Source: Capitulum mitella
Taxonomy: Eukaryota > Arthropoda > Thecostraca > Pollicipedomorpha > Pollicipedidae
Reading direction: 5' to 3'
DNA: 64,000 nt
Assembly (NCBI GenBank): GCA_030062745.1
Contig: CP099842.1
Span: forward strand, 2,418,001 to 2,482,000
Below are positions 1 through 12,740 of this stretch, piece after piece (position 1 is the stretch's first letter; every line of letters starts with the position of its first letter). The notes under the pieces were generated by a model, which saw nothing but the letters and a program-made list of their open reading frames with translations, had not been told where the DNA came from and did no database searches. Both the position numbers and the translations under genes were made by a program.

Positions 1-3000
1 CCTCGAGTCGACTCCGACGATCTGGTCTGGTGTCCACGGCGAAGCTGCATGGGCGCCCTTCCTGGCGGCGCGGTGCCGGCATTTCCTTCTGCGCCGGATC
101 AGCTGGTTTCCTGTCGCGTGGTCTGTTCTTGTCGAGTCGGGTCGCGCCGGCACGCGGAGTCGCTGCCGTTTCCTCGACGCCCGAGCTGTTCTAAGTGTGC
201 AAGATGTAATCGACGGCTCTTGGGCTATCTAAATGGCCGAATTATCTCGGCGTAGATACTTGGTCGGAGATTGGGCCAGTTGGTGAGTTCACTGACCGAG
301 TGCCGGGACCCGTGGACTGCAGATCTGGGTGTGGATTTCGCAACTCACATATGTCGAGGCCAGATGTCAATTTCTCGTGTTCAACTCAACGTTTTCCTTA
401 TTTCTTTATTTCATATCATCGCCAACATGGCCTCCACTGACGCCAATGACCGGCGAAATCAGCTGGAAGACATACGACAAAGCACAACACAGAATAAACG
501 CACATAGGCCAAAAGACGTTATGCCAACAGTCAGAAGAAACAGTCGCTGCAAGAAATGGACAAGTAGCAACGGAGCGACATGGCTGTAGTATATTACAAG
601 CAGTGAGGCAGACGAAACACTATCCTTGGCTGACACAAGCATGGGCTGCTCTGCAATCCGCAGACGATCTGTGATTCACGTCTGCAATTTGCGCCAATAT
701 TTACATAAACACGTGGTTATCGTGGTCGGAGTTGCATTCCGCAAACAGGCTTATGGGATCTAGCTGTCACTGGGTGGTCCATTCATGGGCTGGGCGCAAT
801 TTCGCTGCCAGATAAAGAAATATATGCACTGCACAACGACGATTTATAGATGAATGAAATGTTTCGAGACTGTTTCTAAGGAAAAACATCGCCATCACAA
901 GCATCCCAAAGAATAGTTTCCTCAACATCTTCTTTCTCCTGTGGTCACAGGAAATATTTTGCGTGCTGGTGAAAAAAGCCGATGTTTTCATTAATATCTT
1001 GTAGTCCGCATTCCTCAGTTTTATGTACTGATGCATGATACATTAAGCCCTTCGTTCCTAAGCCCTGCCGTTCCTTAAGTAGGGCACCTGAACAAAAAGC
1101 GTGAATTTTTCCGTCAATACTCAACAAGGTTTCGCGTCAAACTTGAATCGACATCAAACAAATCTGCTAAGTCGCCACGGTCTCTGAAAATGTGCTCTTC
1201 GTTGTATCTTATTAACTACGAAGCCATTTCCAGTCTTTATGACATTTAAGCACTCGGTTTCGAGTCCTCGGGAGTTGACGGCTAAACCTAAAACGCCGCC
1301 AAAGCCCTGAGCGCGCGCCACAGCGCGCCGCCTCCGCCGCAGTCCCTAGCCGCCGGGGACTCTGCGCACTGCGTCCTCGTCCGCGGCGGACTCCCGCCCG
1401 TCAGTGCCGGACTCCCAGGGCGGATTCGGCGGACTCTTATCTCTTGCGTCTGCCCGCCGCCAGAGGCCGCACCGACGTCCGACGACAAGCAATTCATTTT
1501 GATAGGCATCCGTCGGCGACGGCCAGTTTTTACGCAGCGACCGCATGCCGTCGGTATGTTTAATACATAATTCAAATATTTCCGACACTGATATCTACTT
1601 AGAGATGTTTGTTTTTTCGCCGGTACGCCCGATTTCAAAGGTCGGGTGGGTTTTTACACTTCTAACCGCGGTAACTACACGGTTCAATGGGCCACAGACC
1701 ACGCCGATAACATTATAATTGGACAAAAACGAAACGGACGATATTCGTTTAATCGAGCGGAAGGCACTGGGCCCTGCGACCCTGGTAACGGCCCTGATCT
1801 CCAGCGTCTCTGTACTGCATCATGGCGTTCAGTTTGAACAGGTCGAACAGGTCGGTATGCCGGTCATCCGGCAAAACCAGTCCAGGAAATTGCGGGTACT
1901 TGATAACGTGGACAGCATTGCACTGTCGTGTTCTGGGGAGCGGGTTAAAAAAGGAGGTGGTGCGACGGCGGATTTTCACGCGTGCCCCAGATTTCCATCG
2001 TAAAAGGAAACGCACTCCCTCCTTTAGTGGTTAGTACATTCAACACGAACTCTAGTGTCCAATAAATTGCAGCAAACACGGCGCTGAAAGCACCCGCAGC
2101 ACACCTGGAGGTTCGCCAACGAAAGTGCGAGTCGCCGGCCGCTCCGCGACCGCAAAAGTGCAAGTGCTCCGCCCCCGCGGCGAGAAAGGCGCTCACCCTG
2201 CGTCCGGCCTGGTCCGCGACAGCGCCCGCAGCTCGGCGGCGGCGCGCCGCGATTGGTCGGCGCGGCGGCCGCCAGCGCCGGCAGCCGGCGCCGAACACGC
2301 GGCCGCGCCCGCCGCGCCGCGTCCGCGCGGCGAGCCGCACGTCGCCGCATCATCTCCATACGTCACGCCGGCCTTTGTCCGGCCGGAAGGGCTGAGCTGG
2401 CCGGCGGCGGGCGACGTGTGCGGTCCGTGTCCGGCGGCCGCCGACCGGCCGGCGCCGGCCGTGCGTGAGGCTGGCGCAGTCTGACGACAACAGCCGGGTC
2501 AGGGGTACCCACTGAGCATGACGGCTACGCTGCGGGCCGATCAGCTAGTGGGATGCAGTGACAGGCGTTCTTGCCTTGTTGCTGTCCTTTTGATCGCTTT
2601 TGGTGTGACCAGTTTGCCTTGCGCCTTTTTGGAAAGGCAAAGACCAAAAAATGTACATGCGCAGATACTTTGTCACTTTCCGCAAATAAATGATACGCCA
2701 TTATGAGAAATGGGCCCATTTTTTAGGTGAAAAAAACATGTGCATTTTGGCCCCATGCTTTTCATTTCAAGCGCCGCTGAAATAAAATGTGATTCCAGGT
2801 GCGAAAAGAACCATAGATTTCGGACTATACATCCGATGACCAGCCACAGAGCAGCCTGCACCTTCTCGGCACGGCAGCCACCTGTGGCCAGACATGGCCT
2901 GTGCGTGCCGGCCGTGCATTCCTGCCGGCGGCGGCGGCGGCAGACTGGCCGATACCGCGGATAGTGGCCTCCAAACGGAGCCTGATCTAGGACCATTATC

Positions 3001-4039
3001 TCCCTGATGGATGATATGATCGGTTAGGAGTGTTTCGGTAATGCAGGCTGACGCGTTAAGCCGTAGCGCAAGCGTGTGGTGCGCCAAGCCAGGTGTTGGG
3101 GGACCGGTGCATTCGAGTGAGGATCGTGCTCGGGACTTTTTGCCTTAAACTGAAGCCCGCATGGATGAAATCACGACGTAGAGATGGTAAATGTACCTTG
3201 CATTTTTCGACATGAAAAAATGGGCTTCACATGGAATTAGCTACGTATGTTTGAGTTTATCTGGACAATAACTGTTCATTCGAAAACGCCAAAAACTAAG
3301 AATTTACGCATCTAAAGAATATGGATAAAATGTGTAAAAATCCTCAAACAACAACAAAAATGTCGCACCCTTAACAAGGTGCGACAGTTTCTCCTTTTGG
3401 ACATCAGGTGCCTATCAGGAAAGAACCTGCCGTGAAGGAAGACTACGAGCGAGTGCATGCTGGGGCGGAGGGCGAGAAAGAAAAAGACGGAGACAAAAAC
3501 ATCTGGGGTTTGAGAGCTCGCCGAGGCTGGGAGTTACAGGGCGTAATGTACGATGCCAGAAGACGTAAATTACGAGGCGCGGTGGTTTACGACTGAGCGT
3601 ATGGGCCGTCAGTGGCCGTGGAGGTCCTACGTACTCGCAGCGCGTCTCGAGTAACCTTGTTGCGCTGTTGTTTAGTGTATCGAAGGGTTTACGAGACTGC
3701 TTGAACTGTCTTAAGAGTCGCCTTTCATCAGGCTCAAAGCGGTGGTGCTCATTGAACGGGTCATAATGGTAATTAGGGTGCAATTTATACACCGGTAAGG
3801 TGTATTCTTCGGCTAAATATGGAGGTCATCCCCGGCGGCGGAGCAGATTGGAAGGCGGTGTGGCACAGCCAGCGCTGCAACCGGTGGCCTCTATATCCTT
3901 TGTTTGTGGCCTTCACGTGCAGAGCGCCAAAGGACAGTGCGTAACGGAGAAGCGGAGAGAAAAACCTAGGAAAGGAGAAGGAAAAGGGGAACTAAAGAAA
4001 GGAAGTCAGAAAATGCGTGTGTGTGAGAGAGATGAAGTG
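1..4039. other. No gene seen; two GC-rich islands
   Basis: GC-rich islands lie at about 1290-1520 and 2110-2480; the second contains a reverse CCAAT box (GATTGG near 2250) and many CpG. The rest is AT-rich. Open frames overlap on both strands within the islands and show no recognisable protein. Confidence 0.6.
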
Positions 4040-4095
4040 GGAAGTGAAACAGATAGAGAGAGAAAGAGAGACAGAGAGAAAGAGAGAGGGAGAGG

Positions 4096-4125
<30 letters not shown>
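4040..4125 (+). repeat. (AG)n microsatellite and purine tract
   Basis: There is a nearly uninterrupted purine tract with pure AG repeats near 4100-4120. It yields long Ser-Leu or Arg-Glu frames on either strand that are artefacts. Confidence 0.95.
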
Positions 4126-4126
<1 letters not shown>

Positions 4127-6966
4127 GATATAGATAAGAAACGAAAAGCAGTGTGAGGAAAACACCGCATGTTCGCGAAATGGTATTTGATGGCGTGAAG
4201 TCAACACTTTTCCAGTTTTCCATTTTGCTGCATAGAAGGAAAACCACCTCCTCGCGTGAGTCCACCGTTCCTCCCTTCGCCTGGCGTTTTAGTCATACGC
4301 TGTAAATCAGCACATTTTTGGAACATCAGTGCGACCATCGCAGCCGCGCGCGTGGGCTGGCCGAACAAGTCGTGCACATTTCGGTGAGAGAATGCCGCCT
4401 GGCGTGACGGGAATGATAGTTTTATCAGGTTCGTACCGCCTTCCCGTTGCCATAACTCATTGCCGATCAAATCAGTCATCCAGCTTGGAGTGAAGGATGC
4501 CTTCAGCTTAGTGCGATAAGTGAGTTAATCTGGTGTGATTAATTGCGAGGCTGATGAAGATGGCTTGCCACCATCGTATTCTTCATTGGCATTGTTTTCG
4601 AATTTCATCATCCTCGTTTGGTGCGTCAAAGCCCCTTAACAAAATCATTCTGCCTTTAAGGATATCGTCAGGCTCCTGCCAATAGTATGCTGATAGTATC
4701 ATATAATATATATAATATTATATATATATATATTATATTTATTATTATTATATTATGATATTATTATTATATTAATATATATAATAATAATAGCAGGCCT
4801 GATAGTATGCTCTCGTCATCCGTCGCATGGTGACATTGTCACCGCGCTGTGACTGATTCTTGCATGAATCTTTTAGCTGCGCAAAAAGCACTGATCACCT
4901 CGAGAGCGTAGCCGTTACGATAGCCGCTGTCACGTTTCTGAGACAGCAGGTATAGGGCCAGACGACAAGCAGACGTTGTCATCCTGCTTAGAACCGCATA
5001 TGCCACTCATTGCTGGCGACGCCCATTCTTCGTCGCCCGTGTTCATCCCCAAGCCCAGGCGAAGGTCTGGCAAAGGTCTGCCTGCGGCCCTGGGTCTGTC
5101 GCTGGAGGTCACCTCAACGGATCCGTCCTCGCTCTCTACAGGGGCCGAAGAGAAACTGCTACTTTTCACGGAGAGGAAGGCTGCGCACAAGTTAGGCGAT
5201 TTTTGTATCGGCTTTTTCACTTGCCTGGTCGTTTTAGCCCGGGTGCTGGGCGTCGTCGGTTCGTGAGTTACTCAGCGGAGTTGCGGATGTTGAAGGGCTC
5301 GCCTGCGGGTCCGTGATGGCCGTGCAGTTGAAGCACTCTCCTCTCCTTGTTAGAGCGCATCGGCTGGTGTTCTGCGTGCCCCTAATTGCGCGCGTATCAT
5401 GATCGCCTTTACGATACCATTAACTTTTCTTAGGGAATGAAACCCTCGAGACATGGATGGGGATGAAGAATTTCCATCCACCATTACTGTCATCGTTGCA
5501 TGGAGAAATTTCGCCTCCCAGTGCGTTCAGCTACGTTCGGAATTCGGTGCCGACATCGCCCCCCCCCCCTCTCCCGCCCGTCATGCGCCCCCTGCAACAG
5601 CTGGGGCCACTGGCCAGACCCATTACCCGGGGAAGCTGGCCGGACCACAAGTCGGGGCCTCCGGCGGCACTCTCCTTTCGTGCACGCATTCCTCGACACA
5701 CGGAATCGCCATCAGTGCGTGGCCAGCTCAATTACAGGCTATCAATCGCGTTCCTCTTGGTAATCGCTTAGTCACTGCTGACTGATGCAAGACTAAGTTA
5801 AGCGGCTGCAAATGCTGATGCTGCCGATGAACTGCTCCTTGTTGAGTTCCTGACTCTTTAGTCAGTTTGAAGTCAATGCAGTTCAGGGTCATCGTAATGA
5901 ATGAATGATATGGCATGAATGGTAATGAAAAACCACTGCATGTTCAATCAAATGGCGAAAAAAGTGTGTGCGCATTTCCATAACAAAGCGCCGCACCCAC
6001 AACATAAAGATGCCTGTATTGCAGGTTGTGTCAGTTGAACATATGCTGAGATTTTTACCTCCAGCGCATGCTAGACAAAGTAGCGACATGGAGACATCAT
6101 ATCACAAAGTAAAACCGTCCCATTCAGTTTTGCATTGTTGAGCTGCTCCACGCGTCAGCCTGAATCTAGTCCAGTATATGTTTATCACTGTAGGACTAGT
6201 TTTACACAGTCTGATTTCCCACAGATCATTGCACCTGTGAATTTCTCTGTTTTTGCGCAAACCACCAACGTTTCACTTCACTACCATCCACACCTCTGTC
6301 GGATTAAACCTTGCACCATTTTTACAGTGACCAACACAACTCTCGTCTGAAGCATTCGAGCAGAAAAAGGATCGGCGGCATTAGCATACACTGAAAACGA
6401 CAAGTCTGCGATGCCGGGCTCCACGCACCTGCGGCGCCCGTCGATAAGACCCAGACGTGTACTCGCTCTATCTGCCGATCTCGCCTCCATAAATGCCTGG
6501 CGACATTCCTGGGCTGAACCGATTAATTTTCCTCACCTGGCGACGTCTCCATTTTGGTCGCGGTCGCCCGGCCGGCCCCTATGCGGGCTCAGGGCTGTTC
6601 GGGGTACAAATTTCAACCTGTCCGAGGTCGGTGCCTTTGCCCTCCCGTTCGCCGTCGCTGGGGACTTCAGGGCGCGGCGGCGGCGGCTTCCGGAAATCAC
6701 AGAACGCACGCGACGCTCCACAAGCGGCTCGCAAAAGGCGGGAACGGAATGAGCAATGAAATGGCGACATAAGCATGCGCATCTAGGAGATTCAGGGCGG
6801 TGAGTTGTCCTCTGAGATAGTATCGAGGCATTGCGGGCTACCGGGTGTTTAAACTAACCACGCGGTTCTGTTCGGTAGCCAAGCGTGACGGTGTTGTGAG
6901 AAGTTTCACCACAAACATGCTGCTGCGCCCACCGTGATATCATAGGTTAACGTGTCCCCTGCAGAC
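4126..6966. other. No gene seen
   Basis: Apart from the AT block this is mixed-composition DNA with a C11 run at 5559-5569. A frame of about 115 codons on the - strand (4930-5260) has a natural-looking Ser/Glu-rich composition but no recognisable domain and no clear splice signals. Confidence 0.55.
4700..4791. repeat. AT/ATT microsatellite block
   Basis: About 90 bases contain only A and T apart from a single G, as TA, ATT and TTA words. TGATAGTAT precedes it near 4691 and CTGATAGTATGCT follows it near 4799, so the block sits between two copies of a short motif. Confidence 0.95.
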
Positions 6967-7165
6967 GGTAAGGAAGAAAGGGAGAGAGGGGGAAAGTGAG
7001 AGCGGGAGGGAGAGATAAAGAAGAAGAGAAAGAGAAAGAGAGAAAGAGGAAGAAAAGAGAGAGAGAAAAAGGCAAAGAAACTTGGACAAGAAAGGACAGA
7101 CTAAGAAAGGCAGACAGACTTACAGACAGACATACAGACTAGAGTGAGTGAGAGTGAGAGAGACC
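6967..7165 (+). repeat. Polypurine tract followed by (ACAG)n
   Basis: Bases 6967-7090 are almost entirely A and G (GAGAGA, AAGAAG and GGGAGA words). ACAGACAGACTTACAGACAG-type repeats follow to about 7141, then AGTGAGAG words. It is low-complexity DNA. Confidence 0.93.
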
Positions 7166-10100
7166 ATCAACTTTGTGTTGGTGGAGTACAAAGTCCACGA
7201 GTGGTGCGCTTTAATTAATGGCCAGACAGTATGGAGGACAAAAATGTTTCGCCGAACAAAAGCCCTAACAAGGATAATTGGATCAGGAAGTAGTAAAACG
7301 CTTCCCCGAGTTCGTCAGTCGTATATCTGTGCTTATCGCCAGTAATCTTTTATCTCTCACTGATCTCACAGGGAGAGGAACTATGCGTTTTCTTTAGATA
7401 AACAGCCTAAATGCCTTTTTTGCCACAAACAGCCTTGGATGCATACAAAGAGACAATCTACACTGAGAGCAGAGGCAATGGTTTGTTATCTGCTGATATT
7501 CATTTAGCACCCCTGTAAGTTTAATTTGTACTATTAGTCTTCACTAGCTATGTGCACTAATTTAGTCTAAAAAGTTCGGCTTAAATGGCCGGATTATACA
7601 GTGATAGTACAGAATAAATCGAGGCATTGGCACGGTCCGATGTGGACAAGGCGTCTGGAAACAATGGTAAGGACAGGTTGTGTTGCGTAACTCCGGCTGA
7701 AACTGAAGTCCTGCCGGAAAGGAATCCGCCTGAATTCCGATGATGTGGACTCGTTCAAGCAAAGACAAAATAGACTACATGAATATCGCCGTTTCTTCGC
7801 GGTCTAATTTAAATACTGAGATGACAGGAGAAATGCATGATGGGCGCGTTCAAGATAATTCAGATTCGTTTGAGGCCGCGTCCTCTGACAAACAAGGTGA
7901 GCAGTCTGCCCTTCGGCGTGCTCCAGCTTTTACCTTGGTAGTTGTTTTTTTTCTATTTAACTTGAAAAAGATTACAGTTGCGAACCAGCCTGAGCTGGAT
8001 GGATCTCCTGCAGCTTCCCGCAGCCAACAACACAAACACCGACCCTTCCGGAATGTTAATGAGAGCGTGCCGCGCACGAGGTGGGTGGACACCTTTGGCA
8101 GACGAGCATGATCAGAAGGGCCGAGAGCCAATCCAGAAGCTTTTTGTCGAGTTCGGCAGCTTTCAAGATGGTTAGCTCAGCCCCAACGAAGGGGTAGCTG
8201 ACCTTATAGCGCCTATATCTACAGCTTTGCACCTTTTTTGCTGGCCGCGGACGGTCTTGACCGGCTGGCTCACTTGTTTACTCTCATCCATGATGGTGTG
8301 CTAGAAAATAAACATCACGTTTTGAATGCATTTCTCGTCAGCTGAAGGGCCCGCTCACCGGCCAAACTAGACTATGTATCAACGGTGCACGTGAGTTTCA
8401 GGACGCAAAAAAAAACATTTCTTGCTCCTTGCGGTTTTCTCTTGGTTTCGTGCTTCGTAGTAAAGAAGGGAAAAATTTGGACACACACAGCCATGCTGCT
8501 TACGCATCAAAACAATCAAAGGCTTCAGCTTTGCACCAGAGCTATCATCTTCTCACGTCTCAGCTGCAACCCAGTTCTGACACTCCTCATCGTGATAGCC
8601 AAAACCCGGCAGGTCCATCGCGAAACAAAAGCCCCCGAGGAAAAAGAGGGGTCTGGGATTCCGCCCCCCCCCCCCTTCCCCGTGATCTGCGAAGCTTGCG
8701 ACGATCGCTCGACCGAGCACGGCAAAAAACGGCGCCAGTCTTGACCCCGAGGTCTTTAACCCGTCCGTGGGCCCCGCCGCCCGGGACCACACCGACTCCA
8801 GCATTTAAATGTCGTCTCGGCGCTCGGCAATGACAGGGATGACAATGCGGTCGGAGGAGTTCGTAAATGGCACCGTTTAACCAGTGACTGTCTGGGAGTG
8901 CGGAGCAATTACGGAGGCACAAAAACCCGCACGGTCGTCGTCCCGGCGTCGCGCTCCGTCCGCTGCGTCTCGTTCAACATCGGCCGGGCTTCTGGTTCCG
9001 ACGTCCCCGCACGGTGCTCCTGACGTATGAATGCGCGAACACACACGGACAAGGTGCCAGAAGCGCCGCCGGCCGGGCGGGCCGGAGACTGCAACGCGCG
9101 GCCCCGAGAGCCAGCTAACACCAGGCAGCGCGGTCGGGCGCTACGTCCCGCGGGTTGACCACGCACGACGGCCGACGTCTTCATCAGCGCCCGTGGGAGC
9201 CGGCCGGCAGGGTGCGTGGCGCGTGACGCCGGCAGCCGGCGCTGAGGTCGCGCCGGTCACGCGCGCCGCAGCGGTGTCACGCGCCCTGCGTGGGGGATTG
9301 GTGCCCAGTGGCGGGTTCGGGTGCCCGCCGCGGGCGCCGGGCGGCGGTCCGCGCACGACTTTCGCCCGCGAACTCGTTCATTTTCGACGTGACGCGGACG
9401 GAGCTCACGCAGGGAGCTGACCCGCCGGCCGCCGAGGTGCCGCCCCGATTAATGGCTGCGATCGAGTTTAATCCACGGGCCGTGAGGCCGTCGCTGAATG
9501 TCGATTCATCAATGTTGTGTCACCGTCGACGAGCGCTTGCGCAGTGAGGGCACTTGCGCAGTGACTAGTCACGTCTCCTCAGTTTGGTGCGCTTGTTTTG
9601 GTGCTCGTACATGCGGCCAGCCAGCATGATATACGCCAGCCTTGGCATCTGCGAAAATGGTAGGCAGTAGCTCTTAAATCGTGACATCATAACAAACAAA
9701 TACCATTAAGGATTCAGATTTACCAAACAGCATTAAGAGACCACACCGACAACGTCTGACATTCAGGATCCCTGTAACCGAAGGCAGAGTTCAAACTGTG
9801 TGGCTTTCGAGGCGCACTGAACATGGTATGTCCTACGATGCATATCCAAGTCCGTATTGACGGATTAAAAGTTCAAAATGGAAAACGTACATGGACAATG
9901 TCGCGTGAAGTTTATGCACATATTGCAAACATTCTTCATGGTTTTATGATGTTGTCGGTAGAAACTATCGGCGAGTCCGATGACGTCCATTTTAAGAACT
10001 ACATAGAGAGATGCACCTCCAGACCCTCACGTCAGGGGAAAACTAGGAACATGGAGCGAGCGAACATCTGTGGCCAACAGCTGTGGCTTAAACGACAACA

Positions 10101-12545
10101 CGAAGACATCGATTAAGGCATTGTGTTCTCGGTGACTCAAGGAATCATGGCGATGCAGCTTGCGGCTGGGTTCCTCACGATGTTCTGGGTGTGAAGTCCA
10201 AAACGCGTGCATTTTTCCCGTACTTCTCGCAGCGCTGTGCTTTGGTGACGGTGTCGTGCAAACGGCATTTCGGAGCCTATGAACAAAAACAGACACCCAA
10301 TGCGACAGCGATCTATTGACCAGCGCCGTGCGAACTGCCGGCACGTGCGGGTCCGACAGCGCCGCCGAGACGGCGGACGGGAGGCGGAGGAGCGGCCGAG
10401 GGGCCCGCATGTCCGCCGGCAGGAGCCTTGGAATCACAGACGTCCGATCCGACTGGTGGCCGTCCGGGATCACCTTCAGACGAGCAGCTGTTTCGGCCGG
10501 TGAAGGTTAGGCACGCGACCCGTCCGGCCTACAGCTGGTTGCGACGCGTGCGCGGCCTGACCATCAATTAGGGACACGTCTCGATCTGCACCTGCCGCCG
10601 CGCACGAGACGAGGGCAGATCCGTCTCTGAAGAGATCAGTCGGGCGAATCACTTTCCCGGAGTGAAAAACCATTGTGTGATTCCTTTGCGTGGAATATCA
10701 TCCGTCATATTTGTCAGAGTAGGGTTTTATTTGCATTTTATTGAAACGTTTCATTCGGATTTTGGCTCATTCAGCTTTGATTTGGAAAAGACAGCAGCCT
10801 GCGTGAATGATTCCTGCTGACTCGGCGAAACAGTTCGATTCAGAAAGATATCGAACGGGAAAAATGGCACGCGTGTACACTTATTACCGATGGGGCAAGG
10901 ACAGTGAGACCACGCACCTTTTCTGGAAGGCTTCAGCGTGAAGAATATAGCATTATATGAAAATGACTGCGCCAAAATATATGTTTTCCAGCCCACATTC
11001 CACCTTTCCGCTGTTCCTAAGACTTGGGTCAATGAATTCGTGGTCATCTCAGATTGTTGCATCAGGCAGAAAGCAGTGACGACGTTTCTGGAACAAAGCC
11101 ATCTTTAACCAGTTCCCTTCCTCGCAACGCGGTAGAGGTAACGTTAAACGCTCCAACGTATGCGGCCCGGCTGCTCCCGCAGTCTGTCCCAAGTATCCAC
11201 CGTCACAGGAGCCTGGGACCTCGGCAGACAACACGGCACGCCTGCAGGGGAATTACAGGCTCATCTCGTGCAGGACGGGGCGAGCGGAACCGCTCCATTG
11301 TCTCCGGCGTGACGCGGACACGGTCCGTGACGGCATCGTCACTTCTCGGGCGGTCCCGCGGCTCGTCGCATCACAGCCAGGAGTGGGTCACCAGGCGAGC
11401 CCATCGCCGGCGGCGCGGCCGGGGCCCTGCCGGCGCCCCTGGGCGGCTTTGTATGGTAATTGGCTCTCCATTGTCTAATGTCGCCGGACAGGGGTGGCCG
11501 GAGTGTGGGAGTTCACTTCGTTCGCCGCGCCTGCGTCATGGCGGCGGCCGCCTCGCCTCCGCATGCGCACCTGTTCCGCGACAGGCCGACTGAATGGGAC
11601 GCGGTTCGTCTGCCAGCGCTCAGGACGTCAAATCGCGCAGCAGGACAGGGGCACGGATTCGACATCAGTCCGATTATCCTAACTGAAAAGGTCCCAGCCA
11701 AGAGGCGTCCGTGACAAAGGCCCACCTCGGCGGTGGTGTTAAGAACCCGCCGCCCACGTCTCTCGAGGAACAGCTGCTCCTTTGCACCGCCGTCTTGAGC
11801 TGGCACAATGCGGGTGCCATCACCTGGCTCTCTTGTCCTGAAGCTGCGGCTGCATATCGTGGCACAGATCATCGCGGTGCCGCCCCAGGCCCACATGACT
11901 CTGCAGTTCAGGCTTTATCTTCAGGACGGATTCTGCGAACACCGGCACTGGACGGCGCCGCCGGCAGCCAGAGGCTCCGGGCCAGGTAGCAGATGCTGCT
12001 CGCTTTGGACGGTGCTTGGTGTCCATCCTCACACAGATAAAGATGTTGGTTATTTCTTTGCTTTGGTTTATTATTTTAGTTTATTTTAGTTTATTGGTCA
12101 TTTTTTCATTGTGTATTTTAGTTCAGTTATTTTGAAATGTGATCACAAGAACAGGCTTATGGAATGAAATATCAAGCCCATTTCGTACTCAGGAAAATAA
12201 CTCAGCCATGCAGTGTGGCTGTGGTAAGCACCCCTTTAGTCAACGCTTACTTCTTTGATATCCAACGTCAAGGACGTTTCAAAACAAAAAGGTGCAGACT
12301 GTGCATGCCGACCTCTGGGTCACACCAGTAGTAAACGTATGCAAATTTCTGATTTTGGGCAGCGATAGAATCTAAATGCTGCTTTGCTTTCAGGTTAGCT
12401 GAATAGCAGCAGCACTCAGTCCAAATTCAACGGACGATTTGTGCAGTTCTGTCGTGAGACCGCTTATCCCGTTTTCTTCAGATGCCGCGTTTCAGCAGGA
12501 CCCTTGGCCGATGCGTGGTGGAGCCGAGACCGCAGCATCTACGCG
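7166..12545. other. No gene seen; several GC islands
   Basis: GC-rich islands lie near 8.56-9.53, 10.33-10.64 and 11.11-12.03 kb, separated by AT-rich DNA. A C12 run is at 8664-8675. Frames up to 179 codons occur within the islands on both strands with no family resemblance. Confidence 0.55.
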
Positions 12546-12740
12546 CGGTTCCGGCAGGCGGGGACGGGTCCCCTACGGTGGGTCTCCAGCGGCGAGTCCC
12601 GGCGGCGGGACCCCGGCCGGCAGGTCCCCGGCGGCGGGTCCCCTGCGGTGGGTCTCCAGCGGCGAGTCCCCAGCGGCGGGTTCCCTACGGCGGGTCCCGG
12701 CGGCGGGACCGCGGCGAGGTCCCACGGGTCCCGGCAGCGG
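12546..12740 (+). repeat. GC-rich minisatellite with a 70-base higher-order repeat
   Basis: GCGGCGGGTCCC-like words are repeated throughout. A block of about 40 bases starting GGGTCCCCTACGG at 12566 is repeated with one or two changes at 12636, exactly 70 bases on. All six frames stay partly open because of the GC content. No gene is implied. Confidence 0.75.

Noticed and set aside
3966-4265. - strand frame with long Leu-Ser runs
   Set aside because: It is generated by the (AG)n microsatellite.
4930-5260. About 115-codon - strand frame with Ser/Glu-rich sequence
   Set aside because: Composition looks protein-like, but no domain, no clear splice sites and no neighbouring exons were found. 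It is noted only as a weak candidate.
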